A stretch of 64,000 bases of DNA from Eretmocerus hayati (taxonomy: Eukaryota; Arthropoda; Insecta; Hymenoptera; Aphelinidae): contig CM056743.1 of NCBI GenBank assembly GCA_029851415.1, positions 65,502,186-65,566,185 of the forward strand. The letters are read 5' to 3'. A program made the position numbers and the translations under genes. Shown here one piece after another: positions 45,157-56,957 of the stretch. Numbering within the stretch: position 1 is the first letter of the stretch; the number at the start of each line of letters is the position of its first letter. Below the pieces are notes generated by a model, which saw only the letters and a program-made list of their open reading frames with translations, was not told where the DNA came from and made no database searches.

Positions 45157-45161
45157 CGACG

Positions 45162-46892
45162 CTCAAAAAGACTGCGAATTCGTTTCCTAAGCCGAAAAAT
45201 ACACGACATACGTAATCTGGTTGATGAGACATCCCGACCCCAAAATATTCATGTAATGATGAACTCTTTGATCAGTTATACAGCTTCCCCCGAATCCCGC
45301 TTCGTCCACAAGCAGGAACACACCTAGTATGTGACGAATCTATTGAGAGTCTTGGATAATAAAACATTTGGACAAACATGGTGTGAAAATCGTGTAGAAT
45401 AACAGGTAATGAGTTTGACGTGGAAGGAGGAGTGTTGAAAGTGTGCAGCTGAAAACGCATTGGGCCTATTACTGATCCATTCAGAGCAAACTCTCGAAGT
45501 CTGATGGAAATTGGTTGAGATGTTCAGAAGAACTCGCGTAACAAAAATACGACAATATACAGACCGTCACACATACAGACATACGAGAGTTTCCATGGAA
45601 CTTTTAACTTTTGACCCTCCGGAATAGGAAAAAAAAAATTTCCATCGCACACGTTTGAAATGGGTTTTATGTGATTCTAAGACCTCGAAAACGTGTAGAG
45701 AAAGTGGTGCCACTCTCTTCGAAGCCAAGGTATCTGGTTCAGAACGACAAGTACGGAATTCCACCCTCGAAACATTTGTGAATCAACTCCAATCAAGTAG
45801 ATTCGATTCAAAACATTGTCTAGACTATTGATAGGGATTATATTTCGCCTAACTTGACTTCAAGATGAATTTTATCATCGATTTTTCCAAAATTCGATGT
45901 AAATTTCCAGAATCGAGTCACGGCTTATGAGTCTCATTTCAATTTCTAGACTATACTGTGGTGTTATTTCGCTCATATTCCAGCCGTATACCATGTAGAA
46001 ATTAAGAAATTCGCGATACTATCACATTTAGAAGCTTATTTAGCTTACCATCGGGATTCAAATATTTCTCCTCAGCTTCTCACAGAAATACCGATCGACA
46101 ATTGCAACTCAGAACAGTGCGGATATATCCTTTTTTTGATGAAGATAAAAGCATAACATTCCAATCCTGTGCTTTACGTCTCCTGAGTATGCCATCATAA
46201 AATGACCATTTTCAGAGCCAGTGGCGCGATCACTCTATGAGCTTGAAAGCTCTATAAAATTTGTCCGGATCAACGCACACTCACAAACTGATCGGGATTC
46301 GATTCGTCTTCTTTTTAACTTCGAAAACTCATTGCTAAATTCCCCGTTTCACACAAGGTATTTCATCATTTTCGTAAACAATAGCCAGAGAAAATTTTTC
46401 CACAAAACTCGGTTACATCGATAAGTGAGAGCTAATATCATAGCCAAATCAGCGCACACCTCTGAATCGAACATTTTTCCAAAATATGAGATTGGTAGAT
46501 GGATATATCATTCCACCGAAGTAGTGCAGGCATAGGTATTTTAGTTACAGCCCTATCAATTCGAAAGATCGCGTTGGTTCGTTCGTAAACTACCCAAAAA
46601 TCATCTTTTGCGGTCTTCTGTTGACAAATCAGGATGCGTTTCAACAATAAAGAATGTAGGCCATATTGAATGATGCCAAATACCACCCAATGCCACTCCT
46701 GGGCACTCTCCATAGTTCAGAATACTCCAGAAACATTGCAGTAACACAAAAGTCAAAAGTTCCGTGGAAACTCTCATACACAAGCTGTGATAGAAGAGAA
46801 TGCACCGGGAGCATTGTACATCAGTGGTGGGATGCATAGGGGTATCATTTGATAGGTTTTGGCAAGCTGAACAAGATGAATCAATTTCGATC
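45162..46892. other. unassigned intergenic sequence
   Basis: AT-rich; no coding region or repeat was recognised. Confidence 0.5.
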
Positions 46893-46894
46893 TA

Positions 46895-48133
46895 GGGGGC
46901 TGTCCATAAACCATATGGTCCGCCGAGGGTGGGTGGGTGGTTGTGAAAAGTACCATATCTAGCCATATGAGGTGGGTGAGTGGTGAAGCCTCAAGCCATA
47001 TGACCCGAGCACATCGCGAGAACTGAGAAGTTCGAGACGATATCTTATCAAATCTTCATTCGAAATTCTACCCGTACATAATCGGTGCGCTGCTAGAGTT
47101 AACTATAGGCAAAATTTTTCCTGTCGAAATCTGACCATAGTCAGATGCATGTACAACAACAGCAGCTATATGTATCGCAGACGAGGATGTATTACGCTCC
47201 GTTTTGCTGATGCCATAATTATTACTCTCGTTTTCATTCTGCGTCTCTGGCCATATTTTGTCACCATATATAAGAGGCTCATGATCAAAGCATCCATTGT
47301 GTTCGCCGGTCATCGAATATGCAAACTCTTAATTTGATAGAACACTGATCGAGATTACATCGGGTCGAGATTAAGCTCATTATATCTTGTAGTGGACAAC
47401 CTAGTGAACAGATCCTCCGATGGCAACATCGGTTTTCCACTTCGTTGTTGCTTTTATTTAATGTCAAAGATTGCAAATTTTTCGTTTTTCCATTTTCAAA
47501 GTGCTCATTACTCGAAAACTATCAAATATAGCGGAAAATGACAAGAGACCTTTTCTCTGTTATCTAATAAAAATAGTTTGAATTGATATTCAGCAATTTT
47601 ATTCAATTGTTTAAGCAAACTCGATTTAAATGAATTGTGACCATTTTTCGACCTGGCAACATGGATTTCCATGATCAGGAGGGTCTTCTGAAGAGGGTCC
47701 TGCGTCCTGCAGAGATACCTCGTCGGAATAAATTTACCCAACGATGGTGCTCACTCGGCCTGGACTATTATGTCTCTAAAAAAACTCAAGCCGTGACAAA
47801 ATTTTCGATGCATTCGGAAGTGGACCTTGATACCATCTATTCCTCGAACAGAAGAGTCGGACTTGTTCCCTATCATTGATGACTTGCATGGATGGCTCGC
47901 TTGACCTTTTACTACGTCTGATGATATTGCCGAAAGAAAATTTGTCAAAAAATTATGACTTCAATGAATTCGGTTCGAATATTACTCAATGTTCCGAGTG
48001 AAAATTTTTTTGAACCATATGACTTCTAAGGGGGTGGGTGGGTGGTTGGTCCAGAGACCATATAAAACCACATGGGGTGGGTGGGTGGCCAAAAATGACC
48101 AAAAATGAGGCCATATGGTTTATGGACAATCCC
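46895..48133. mobile_element. TA-flanked inverted-repeat element with GGGT arrays and CCATATGG motifs
   Basis: 1,239 bp. The left end GGGGGCTGTCCATAAACC and the inverted right end GGGATTGTCCATAAACC both continue to CATATGG. TA lies on each side (46893-46894 and 48134-48135). Both subterminal regions carry GGGTGGGTGGGTGG on the same strand (near 46928, 48031 and 48076), and CCATATG or close variants occur repeatedly. Open frames inside (47149-47337, 47637-47879) are not recognised. Probably a non-autonomous or decayed DNA transposon. Confidence 0.72.
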
Positions 48134-48135
48134 TA

Positions 48136-49798
48136 TGCGGTCAAATAACGGATATTCCTATGTATTTAAATGGGGACTTCGTGTTAGAATTGAGGGGGTA
48201 GGTGGAACGAGGGCCCAAGTGTACTAGGGCCCTTTTTCCGGCCGACCACTTTTTTGAACCCTCAAACCATGATTCATCACCCCATGAAAATGGTTTTTCC
48301 ATGAATTTCGAAAACCCCATAGATCGGAAAAAGCGCCTGAGTGCACGTAGGTTCTGTGGACGATTATATGATGGGAGTTAGGCTGTTTTATCGATTGTAT
48401 GATGAGAGTTGAGTTCTTTGTCTATGATCTGAAAGCAGCTAGACCCAGCTTAGACCCCATGGACAACTAGTTGTATAATTCTGACGGGTAAGAATGAATC
48501 ACTTTACTACGTCGCTGCCCTATTGGAGACGAATGGTTTGCAAATCATTTTAAATAGAAGAGCACAACCTCACTATTACACGAGGTTCGAGTGGGGAGAG
48601 AGCTATTTCAAGTCCCCAGATCACCTCTGTGTCGTACGGCATCCTGAGTAATCCTCCGAAAAGATTGAAAATCGGCATTCCATTAATAAAATCGCGTTTT
48701 GATGTATTTTAATGAATCAATCTAATTTTTTCTGACATATCTTCGAAACTTTGACGAATAGAAAAAAAGTATTCTCATATCGGCAACCTGTGATTGAGGC
48801 CTCTAAAAAGATTCATGAAGGATGAAAATCGATTTTCAACCATGTGACCTGTAATCAAGACGTTAGTTAATCACTTCATCGTGTTTGCCGGGTTATTTCA
48901 GAGCGAGAACCATTTTGGAAACTACCAGTTTTGGTTGTGGAGAGTGGTCAGAAATGCAAAGGATCATCTTTGAAACAAATTCCAATTCAGTATTTGTATC
49001 TCCTGTGCATGCGCGTTCTCCGATCTATCTAAAAGTAATTTCAATTGGTAACCGGTGTAATTTACTTCAGAACGGCTTTTTGAGGGAGTCGATTTGACGC
49101 ATTAGATCACGAGATCGAGCTGGTCCAAATAATGAGAAACTCTGAGGTATCAGTCCATGGACTCGTTGAGAAACCCGTGGCTCCTCCGATAGACGCCAAG
49201 AATGCAAATTTTGAGTCGGATCGTCCCGAAGACGTGAACATGTGTTTTTCGTGTATTTTTTCATGTAGAAACCGAATCCGTTATCATTTTTGTCCCCAAC
49301 CTTGAAGATTATTTGGTAGGCACAAGAAACTGACGCGATAATAGAGGGTCGTTTCAGCCTTTCTACACTCATTGAAATGCATGGAGAGTATATAGATAAG
49401 TTCGAATCGGGTGAATACTGATCTGACTCATGTTTTCTCGCATATTTCGACCATCCCGAAACGATGCCGATAATTTTGTGGCTCTAGCACCGATTGAGGT
49501 GAGAATTCTGCCGAAAGAACCTCGTAAGGAACTAAATCTCGTTCTCTAATCTCATTTCAATAAAACTGCATCAACTGATCCAAGTCTCGATCACAACGCT
49601 CCCTCGAGCATCAGAATAATCAGCATCGTTCCAAGACGGTCGGAATACGTGGAGAAACTTGATTCTATTTGGAACGCACCCGATTGAAACATACCTGTAC
49701 ACTCATAATGCAACCCGAATGTGTGTCAACGGCGGATACAGTATTCGGATTTGGGGGGGGGGCGGTCGCGTATATATATATACATACGATCCTGTATT
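48136..49798. other. unassigned intergenic sequence
   Basis: No recognised gene. A GGGCCC inverted pair lies at about 48214-48235 and a G-run at about 49753. Confidence 0.5.
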
Positions 49799-49799
49799 C

Positions 49800-49868
<69 letters not shown>

Positions 49869-49894
49869 TTTTTTGCTTTCTCAAAAGAGAAAGC
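49799..49894. repeat. (CT)n, T15 and a palindromic hairpin
   Basis: CT with one interruption (49799-49860) runs into T (49860-49874) and then GCTTTCTC AAAA GAGAAAGC (49875-49894). On the minus strand this reads hairpin, poly(A), (GA)n, the same order as the R1-like 3' ends, but the adjoining sequence is not R1-like. Confidence 0.85.
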
Positions 49895-50463
49895 ATTCAT
49901 TTGGTGCCAGCAGAATTTTCGTCAAATTTTTTCTAAAAAAATTTTTTTCTTCTCCAGTGAACCTCTTGAATACATGAAATTGGTACAGTCCTCTTCCTTT
50001 CGCCAAGATCTATCGAATGTAGGTCACAGTTTTTCGTTATAACCCCTCACAAAATTACTACAACCCCGTCTTTCGAGCCCTCTGTCCGTGTCTGTGTGTG
50101 TGTATGTATGTATGTTGTTTTCTATCGCTCAGCAAAACTCCTCACTGGTTTGATAGATCGTCCTGAAATTTTTATGCCATGTTCGGAGGCGTCTCTAGAT
50201 GGGAATGCTAGATTTTGAGTGCCCCTCGATGATTACTTTTATACTTATGAATTTTTTTTCATTTATGTATAATTTTTTTTTATCTTAAAAACTAAAAATA
50301 TTCTCTCCTTCCTGCTCAAAAAATCTGAGGCTGTTGATTTACGCGTTTCTCGACGTGCTTAATCGATTGGTTAATACGGAATTTCGATTGAAGCTCATTT
50401 TATTATATCTTTCACACACCTCTCTTTCGTTGGGCTATAAAACCTTTCTAATCACAATTTAAC
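49895..50463. other. unassigned; includes an inverted copy of the downstream repeat start
   Basis: A GTGT/ATGT-rich patch lies at 50090-50115. Bases 50351-50384 are the reverse complement of 50465-50498 with three mismatches, so the start of the tandem repeat is also present in inverted form. Confidence 0.55.
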
Positions 50464-51183
50464 AAAATTCCGTATCAGCCAATCGATTCAGCACGTCGAA
50501 AAACTTCTGAATTACTTCCTTTACATTTTTTTATGTAGTAAAATGAAATACAAATCATTTATAAGATTTGCTTCTTTCTGAAAAATTCCAAATTTCTCAT
50601 TGAAAAATTCACAAGTCAAAAAATATTCATGCGATCATGCTCAAAAATTCACTGGCATTATCATCACAGTCTTTAAAATACACCTACAGAGTCTCAAAAG
50701 ATTTTGTCAAATCGATCTCGAAATTTTGCGTTCCAAATGATACATTTTTATTCCAATCTTCACGTTCACCGACAGTTAATTGCTTCCTTTCCTAACATAA
50801 TCACCTGTTTACCAAAATTCTGTATCAACGAATCGATCCAGCACGCCGAAAAATATCTAAAGTACTTCCTTGACATTTTTTTCATATAGTCAAATGAAGT
50901 ACAAATCATTTATAAGATTTGCTTCTTTCCGAAAAATTTCGAATTTCTCATTAAAAAATTCAACAGTCAAAAAATATTCATGCGATCATGCTCAAAATTC
51001 ACTGGCATCATCGTCACAGTCTTTAAAATACACCTACAAAGTCTCGAAAGATTTTGTCAAATCGATCTCGAAATTTTGCGTTCCAAATGATACATTTTTA
51101 TTCCAATTTTCACGTTCACCGACAGTTAATTGCTTTCTTCCCTAACATAATCACCTGTTTACCAAAATTCTGTATCAATCAAT
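50464..51183. repeat. two 350-bp tandem repeats plus a partial third
   Basis: Units start AAAATTC at 50464 and 50814, exactly 350 bp apart and highly similar over their whole length. A third begins at 51164 but departs after about 20 bp. No conserved open frame across units was found. Could be a short satellite or part of a larger element. Confidence 0.85.
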
Positions 51184-51736
51184 CAATTCCTCGCGTTAAT
51201 GAAAATCAATAAAGACCTTTACGTTATTATCACTCTGTTCCACCTACTGCAAATTGAAATTTACACTCCATAATTTATTCTTCAAATAACTCATTTGTAG
51301 AAAAATACTCAATTCTACTTGATTTTCTTCAAACCGATTCATTCTCTTTCCAATGTATACGAGTCATATTCATCAGACCATAAACCTGTTAACATAGTAA
51401 AATGTCAAACACAGGATTATGGATTAGAGCAAGATAGTAAAGAACAAAACATTGAGGAGGATATTGTGGATTTGATTGATGTTGAAGATGAAGATCAAAG
51501 ATAAATGAAGGATCATGGATGTTTACCAATTGATATTACAGAAAGTCAGTATAAAGAAATTCGAAAAAATTTCTCATGTTCTGGGTCATGGTTAGGAGAC
51601 GTTTTGATATTTTGGATGAATAAATATTTTAATAAAAATTTCACGAGGAGAATTGATTAATGTAACATATTAATGTATTTGAATTTTTGAGTGAATAATA
51701 TGAGATTAGTTGACTTCTTCTATGGCAATGAGAAAG
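51184..51736. other. unassigned intergenic sequence
   Basis: AT-rich. One 61-codon open frame (51319-51504) ends in an acidic stretch with no recognised domain. Confidence 0.45.
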
Positions 51737-51816
51737 CATTCTGCTAAATTCTTTTAGCAGCGTATTTTTCTAAGCCACCTTAGAAAAATACGCTGCTAAA
51801 AGAATTTAGCAGAATG
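51737..51816. repeat. perfect 37-bp inverted repeat, 6-nt spacer
   Basis: Arms 51737-51773 and 51780-51816 are exact reverse complements around the spacer GCCACC. The spacer and inner arm (GCCACCTTAGAAAAA) resemble an R1-like 3' terminus in inverted orientation. It lies about 30 bp from an R1-like fragment that lacks its poly(A). Confidence 0.93.
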
Positions 51817-51847
51817 AGACACACTAACATGAGATACATCTAACCAC

Positions 51848-53052
51848 TTAGAGGGCAAAATCTGCCTCAGGATCCCTCGGATCCGTCCCCAGACACCGGA
51901 CTGGTTCAGCTTACGCGGACTACGCATAGCCCACGCAGGCCATACCAGGCGGGACACGGGTTTGGGTGGGGCCCACCGAGAGGTGGGCCCGGCCGTGTAA
52001 TATCCCTCTCCCCTCGATGTCCGATACCTAGGGCATCGGGCAATCAAGAAGGAGATCCACCTGCATCTACCATCTCATCCCGGAACCGCGTGAGCATTAC
52101 TTCAGGATGAGCGGCATGTCTCGCGCTCGATTGCGAGCGTTCCTCTTCTCCATTTTCTCTCTTCGGCCACTTGTCGGCATCTTCTATCTTCATTCTTCAT
52201 TGTTCCCTCTCTTTCTTCTTTCTTCTCTCTTCTTTCTTCTTTCTTCCCTCTTCAGTGCATCAGATTCCTCCTGGAATCATTTGGGCCTCTTCTGTTTCAA
52301 TCGGCAGAGTCACTGTAATTCGCCTGCTTCGAGGCGCCTTACTTCCCTCTCTTTCTCCTCTTTGCGGGTCATCACCAGCTTGATGTATCCGGTGAGTCTA
52401 TCCCATGTCTCCTGGTTGCGAAGTAAGTACGGGACGAGGTTCTCAGGTGTCAGTTGAGCACCCAGCCATCCATCCAACTCGGCGCGCTCTCTTTGGGTGT
52501 CGTTGCACTTGAACAGGGCATGTTCGGCGTCATCCCATTCGTCCCCGCATGACTGACATGCTGGGGTCGTCCTCTTCTTGAACCTGGTTAGATAGGAACC
52601 GAAGCAACCATGATCGCTAAGAGCCTGCGTCGTCCAGTAGTCCATCTCTCCGTGGGTGCGTTCCGCCCACTTGGCTACGTCACGGATCAGCCGGTGCGTC
52701 CATCTGCCGTTTGCAAATGGCGAATCCCACTCAGTTTGCCAATGCTCAAGGGTGGTTTCCTTCTCGTTGTCGTGGATGATCTCCTTCATCGTCAGAGTGA
52801 GTACTCGTTCGGCTCCGATCACTTTCTGGCGGTCCCAGATCCTCACTCGCTCCGCGACGAGCAAGTGGATGGGTGGAGTACTCGCCAATACGTAAGCCGC
52901 ATCTCCTGACACAGTGCGGTAGGCACGGATACTCCTCAGGGCCGCTCTTCGGTGGACAGGCCCCATTCTCTCCTCGATGATGGTCTTCTCTACTCTCTTC
53001 CCCCACACGGGTGCACCGTACAGCATGATGGAGGTAGTGACGGTGTTGAGAA

Positions 53053-53054
<2 letters not shown>
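51848..53054 (-). mobile_element. R1-clade LINE fragment (B family), both ends truncated
   Basis: Minus-strand copy matching B and B' from the 3' UTR (shared sequence begins TTAGAGGGCAAAATC at 51848) to within ORF2, where it stops at CT 53055. The terminal CCACCTT and the poly(A) are missing, and no CT lies on the 3' side. Confidence 0.88.
52310..53054 (-). pseudogene. R1-like ORF2 C-terminal fragment
   Basis: About 248 codons, from LLNTVTTSIMLYGAPVWGKR through the CX2CX8HX4C finger (CQSCGDEWDDAEHALFKC) to the stop at 52310. The reverse transcriptase core is missing. The remaining frame has no lesion and is close to B', so the truncation is probably insertional. Confidence 0.88.

Positions 53055-53091
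<37 letters not shown>
53055..53091. repeat. (CT)n between the R1-like fragment and E
   Basis: A CT tract of 37 bp marking the 5' truncation points of both neighbours. Confidence 0.93.
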
Positions 53092-53094
<3 letters not shown>

Positions 53095-54904
53095 GGCAAT
53101 TGGTGATCTTATTGTACATATATTCAATTCCTCTTTCGCTCATAGCGTTTTTCCCGAGGCTTGGAAGCAAGCGCAGCTGATTGCATTGAAGAAGACTGCA
53201 GCTCCATCAACGGTCTCGGACTTTCGTCCCATAGCGCTGCTGTGCTTCCTTTCCAAGGTTCTAGAAAAAATTGCACATGACCAAATCACGGAGTATTTAA
53301 AAGTAGAGAAACTTCTTGATCGCTTCCAGACTGGTTTCAGGCAATACCATAGCACCCAGACAGCTTTACTAAAGTTGACGGATGACATCAGAGTAGGCAT
53401 TGATAGGAAGAAGGTCACCTTACTCCTACTATTCGACTTTAGCAAAGCCTTCGACACAATAACACCGTCAAAGCTGTTGAGGAAGCTCCGAAACCTTGGA
53501 TTCTCAAGGTCGGCACTCCTGTGGATAAAATCATACTTACAAGGCCGCACCCAAATAGTCACTTCAAAGTCCGGTAGTTCTGATTGGCTCGAAACCAATC
53601 TGGGTGTTCCACAGGGATCCGTTCTCGGGCCTTTACTCTTCAGCTTATATGTTAATGACTTACCTGGTTTGCTAGATGGGAAGTCGGTATATCATCTATT
53701 CTATGCGGATGATCTTCAAATTTATCTCCAAGTCGAGAAAACTAAGATCAAGGAAGGCATCACTCGGCTGGGGGAAGTAGGACGACTAATTGCTGAATGG
53801 GCCAGAAGTTCCGGCCTGCGTCTCAACGCGGGCAAGACCAAGGCAATCTTCTTCAGCTCTGAGAGGAATATCAAAGACCTGAAGAGAATGGACTTGCCCG
53901 GAGTTGAGATACAGGAAGGAAAATTCATTCCGTTCAGCGACACGGTCGTGAGTCTTGGTGTTACACTTGATAGTGAACTGACGTGGAAACCGCACATCGA
54001 CCAAGTAACTAAGAAAGTGAATAGAGCCCTATACGGATTGCGGTTTTTTAGGGCGTGTATCACCAGACCTCTCCGAATTCGCCTAGTCGAGTCATTAGTT
54101 CAACCGCATTTAGATTATTGTACAGTCGTGTACCTCGACGCCACGGACGAACAGCGGCAACGGATACAGCGACTGAGCAATTCATGTGTGAGGTACATTT
54201 TTGATCTTAGGAGAGACGAGCACATCACCCCGTTTAGGGAGCGTTTGGGTTGGTTACGTACTGATTCGCGGAGAATGTACTTCGCAGCACTTTTAATGCA
54301 TAAGATCATGCATCTTGGAGAACCTGGCTACCTAGCTGCGATGTTTACCAGGTACCAATTTGGACGCCCCGCACGTGGTGATGCAGAAGAGCGGGTACTC
54401 AAAGTTCCCAATATGAGACTTGAATATGGAAGGAGATCTTTCCAGGTTCAATGTGCTCATTTTTGGAACTTTCTCCCTCCGGGCTTTCGGCAGCTGGGGA
54501 AAATGTCATTATTTAAAGAGGCTATGAAGGATTTTTTGCTCACACAGTCTCCCCAGAGGATTGATGTGGAGAAGAAGCATTACTTTAATCTTTGAAGGGC
54601 TAGGGCTTTGTTCCTTTTCTTTCTATCTCTTTTTAATTGTAAGTGACCTTCTGTCACCAGACTGAAGGAAAACTGTGATATTTCTGTGAACCCATGCCCT
54701 TTATCTTATTTTCTTTCAAGTTAAATCGTAAAGTGTATGACTAGTCACAATTGTGATATATCTATCCTTGACCAAATTATTGCTTAATATGATTTTATCG
54801 GAATATTTATTAATTTTATATATATATATATGTGACACATATGAAAATATGTAGGTGTATTTTGTCGCATGACGAATAAAGGATATCTATCTATCTATCT
54901 ATCT
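53092..54904 (+). mobile_element. Element E: 5'-truncated CR1-like LINE
   Basis: Starts within the reverse transcriptase and keeps the full 3' end: conserved 3' UTR block (from about 54740), hairpin TTTGTC (54861-54866), loop GCAT, GACGAA (54871-54876), AATAAA and an (ATCT)n tail. The tail runs directly into element F without a long CT tract. Confidence 0.9.
53093..54595 (+). pseudogene. Element E ORF2 fragment: reverse transcriptase and C-terminus
   Basis: Exactly 500 uninterrupted codons, starting PAIGDLIVHIFNSSFAHSVF next to the CT tract. It contains DFSKAFDTI, NLGVPQGSVLGPLLF and YADD, then the LDATDEQRQRIQRLSNSCVR C-terminal region, and ends near 54595. The endonuclease and ORF1 are absent through 5' truncation. 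Nearly identical to element C over the shared end, so the two copies probably come from one young subfamily. Confidence 0.9.
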
Positions 54905-56895
54905 CTTGAACGCTCACTCCGCGGGAGTCTCTGTCTCGCCTCACGAAAATATAGAAGGAGCAATGGATGAAATTATGGTGGCTCCAGAGGAGGGTTTCAA
55001 ATTCAAGCCAACCAATTTAAAACAAGTAGGCCTTGCTATAGAACATTTCTCCCCACAGGCTCGCGGGGCAGACGAAATTTCCGAAAGTGTGATCGCGAAG
55101 GCTCTCCCGGCGTTAGGTGACCTTATTGTACACATTTTCAACTCCTCTTTCGCTCTCAGCGATTTTCCTGAGGCTTGGAAGAAAGCACAGCTGATGGCGC
55201 TGAAGAAGACTGCAGCTCCATCATCAGTCTCGGATTTCCGCCCTATAGCGCTGCTGTGCTTTCTCTCCAAGATTCTTGAAAAGGTTGCACACGACCAAAT
55301 CACGGAGTACTTGAAGAAAGAAAAATTATTAGATCGCTTCCAGGCTGGTTTCAGGCAGCACCACAGTACCCAGACAGCTTTGCTGCAATTGACAGATGAC
55401 ATTAGACTAGGCATCGATAGCAAAAAGATCACCCTATTACTACTCTTCGACTTCAGCAAAGCCTTCGACACGATATCACCAACGAAACTTCTGAGTAAAC
55501 TCCGACAACTGGGTTTCTCACGATCGGCACTCATGTGGATCAAATCATATTTACAAGGTCGCACCCAACTAGTCACCTCTAAAAATGGGGAATCTGATTG
55601 GCTTGCAACCAATCTGGGTGTCCCACAGGGCTCCGTTCTTGGACCCTTACTCTTCAGTTTGTACGTCAATGACTTGCCCGGGTTACTGAACGGAAAGTCG
55701 GTGGATCATCTCTTTTACGCTGATGACCTCCAAATTTATCTCCAGGTGGAGAAAAATAAGATCAGAGAGGGGATCGCTCGATTAGAAGAAGTGGGGCGAC
55801 TGGTTGCTGATTGGGCTGCGGGCTCCGGCCTGCGTCTCAACGCTGGTAAGACCAAAGCAATCTTTTTCTCTTCTGAGAGGAATATCAAAGATCTGAAAAG
55901 TATGGACTTGCCAGGGGTTGAGATACAGGAAGGAGTTTTTGTCCCTTTCAGTGATACAGTCGTGAGCCTTGGTGTTGTATTGGATAGTGGATTGTCGTGG
56001 AAACCGCAAATTGATCAAGTGACAAAGAAAGTCAACAGGGCTCTATACAGTTTGCGCTTTTTTAGGGCATGCATCACCAGGACTCTTCGCAGTCGAGTAG
56101 TCGAGGCGTTAGTCCAGCCTCATCTGGACTACTGCACGATCACCTATGTTGACGCAGCGGACGAACAGCGGCACCGGATACAGCGATTGAGCAATTCATT
56201 TGTGAGATACATTTTTGATCTTAGGAGAGACGGGCACATCACTCCGTTTAGGGACAGCTTGGATTGGTTGCGTACTGATTCGCGGCGAATGTACTTTGCA
56301 GGCATTTCATGTATAAGATCATGCACATGAGGGAACCTGGTTACCTGTCTGCAATGTTCACCAGGCACCAATCCGAGTGCCCTGGGCGTGGAAATGCACA
56401 AGAGCAGGAACTCAAAGTACCCTGAATGAGACTCGAGTACGGGAGACGATCTTTCCAAGCCCAGTGTGCTCATTTCTGGAAGTTCCTCCCCTCGGGTTTT
56501 CGGCAGATCGCAAAAATTTCGATTTTTAAGGATGCTTTGAAAGAATTCCTTCGTTCACAGCCTCCCCAGAGAATTGATGTGGACAAGAAGCATTACTTCA
56601 ATCTTTGAAGGTCATTGGGCTCTTCTCTTTTTATATGGACTGTGATTATACTCACAACCTGTTACATGACTAATTAGAAAAAAACTGTGATATTTTGTTG
56701 ACCCTTTGTCCTATTCATTAAATGTTTTTTAAGCAGCCTTTGTTGCTGCAATCTTGACTAGTCACAACTTGTGATAACCTACTGTCCTTGACCAAACGAT
56801 TCATTTATATTAATTGATAATTTCTATTTATATGACATATGTATACTACATGTGATATTTGATTTTTGCCTCCGGGCGAATAAAGGACATCTATC

Positions 56896-56900
<5 letters not shown>
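54905..56900 (+). mobile_element. Element F: 5'-truncated, degenerating CR1-like LINE
   Basis: D-family copy starting just upstream of the reverse transcriptase. The 3' UTR includes the conserved block (about 56757) and hairpin TTTGCC (56865-56870), loop TCCG, GGCGAA (56875-56880). The short ATCT tail grades into CT at about 56900. Confidence 0.88.
54906..56608 (+). pseudogene. Element F ORF2 fragment with frameshift and stop
   Basis: The frame is open from 54906 to 56330 and includes DFSKAFDTI, GVPQGSVLGPLLF and YADD. A small deletion near 56305 (compared with D) shifts the frame, a TGA follows near 56422, and the last 60 or so codons resume in another frame (56426-56608, MRLEYGRRSFQAQCAHFWKF). 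Inactive. Confidence 0.88.
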
Positions 56901-56954
<54 letters not shown>

Positions 56955-56957
56955 TTT
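56900..56957. repeat. (CT)n followed by T12
   Basis: CT 56900-56946, then the poly(A) tail (seen as T) of the minus-strand R1-like copy that follows. Confidence 0.92.
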
